A stretch of DNA of 6,619 nucleotides from Clostridia bacterium (lineage in GTDB: Bacteria; Bacillota; Clostridia; UMGS1810), in assembly GCA_017629325.1 (NCBI GenBank), contig JAGBXL010000251.1, forward strand, positions 1-6,619, read 5' to 3'. Shown here in pieces: positions 6,363-6,619 of the stretch. Every line of letters starts with the position of its first letter. Positions within the stretch are counted from its first letter, which is position 1. Below the pieces are notes generated by a model. That model saw only the letters and a list, made by a program, of their open reading frames with translations. It did not search any database and was not told the DNA's origin. The translations under genes and the position numbers were made by a program.

Positions 6363-6619
6363 TCAGTCCCTGTTTTTTAATATCATAGGAAGAACTAAAT
6401 ATATAAAGCCTTCGCCTTCTTGAGGTTTTATAACTATTGGTCCTTGTTCGTTTGTGAATTCTAAGATTGCATATTCATCTGAAATACACTTTAATGCATT
6501 TAAAATAAGACGAGAATCAACACCAATTAATAGGTCATCTCCATATTTATCAACATCTATGCACTCACAGAAATTACCATATTTTGAAATACATTCCACA
6601 ACAATTTCAGAATTTCTTA
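6363..6619 (-). CDS. dnaN: DNA polymerase III sliding clamp, C-terminal part
   Basis: This is the 3' end of dnaN, whose product is the ring-shaped beta clamp that tethers DNA polymerase III and many repair proteins to DNA. Only 84 complete codons are in the window; the frame stays open to the right edge. The visible part is the end of clamp domain 3, with LLIGVDSRLILNALKCI corresponding to the usual IGFNxxYLLDALKAI, then LEFTNEQGPIVIKP and the final strand IYLVLPMI. A GTG at 6599-6597 could be mistaken for a start, but the preceding codons continue the clamp fold (RNSEIV), so the gene clearly begins outside. The end reads LPMILKNRD: Ile replaces the Arg common in LPMRL/LPVRL endings, and four residues follow. 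Identification is firm from the sequence plus the rlbA-recF context. Confidence 0.93.
   Translation of the reverse strand, partial: RNSEIVVECISKYGNFCECIDVDKYGDDLLIGVDSRLILNALKCISDEYAILEFTNEQGPIVIKPQEGEGFIYLVLPMILKNRD
6367..6371 (-). promoter_or_regulatory. rlbA: rlbA ribosome binding site inside dnaN
   Basis: AGGGA on the minus strand is built from the Arg and Asp codons that end dnaN, and lies 8 nt before the rlbA ATG. Ribosomes finishing dnaN would cover this site, so rlbA translation is likely linked to that of dnaN. Confidence 0.6.

Noticed and set aside
6597..6599. GTG as the start of a separate 78-codon gene
   Set aside because: The upstream codons continue the DnaN fold without a stop to the window edge, so this is an internal Val of dnaN.

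Overview
The window is a canonical chromosomal housekeeping locus of a low-GC Gram-positive bacterium, most likely an anaerobic member of the Clostridia. All genes lie on the minus strand. In transcription order (right to left) they are dnaN (3' end only), rlbA/yaaA (S4-domain protein), recF, remB/yaaB (DUF370), gyrB and gyrA. This is the dnaN-rlbA-recF-remB-gyrB-gyrA order of the replication-origin region in Bacillus and many Clostridia, so dnaA and oriC probably lie just beyond the right edge. The lineage call rests on this gene order, the AT-rich coding sequence, strong AAAGGA-type ribosome binding sites, and a left-flank repeat resembling ones I recall from gut Clostridia. I cannot name a genus or species.

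The genes are packed tightly. dnaN and rlbA are 4 nt apart, rlbA and recF overlap by 1 nt (TGATG), recF and remB are 11 nt apart, remB and gyrB 19 nt, and gyrB and gyrA 34 nt. No terminator is visible between any of them. The first convincing one is a 15-bp hairpin with a U-tract just after gyrA, so the set probably forms one transcription unit. Its promoter is outside the window.

Functionally, DnaN is the sliding clamp, RecF loads RecA at gapped DNA, and GyrA plus GyrB form the gyrase that relieves positive supercoils and introduces negative ones. RlbA is a small S4 RNA-binding protein. RemB is a small DNA-binding-type regulator of the biofilm-matrix family. Every enzyme has its catalytic motifs and normal length, with no frameshift or truncation apart from dnaN being cut by the window edge.

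The left end has no gene. Bases 1-133 are a GC-rich (about 62% by hand count) composite of short hairpins bounded by 8-bp direct repeats. Bases 134-217 are about 24% GC, with nothing I can call. I see no undescribed biological system here. The points worth a second look are the composite repeat, an Ala at the main quinolone-contact position of GyrA, a TTG start for gyrA behind an out-of-frame ATG, a Trp at a quinolone-associated GyrB position, a degenerate GyrA box, a perfect DnaA-box 9-mer inside gyrA, and an altered DnaN C-terminal tail.
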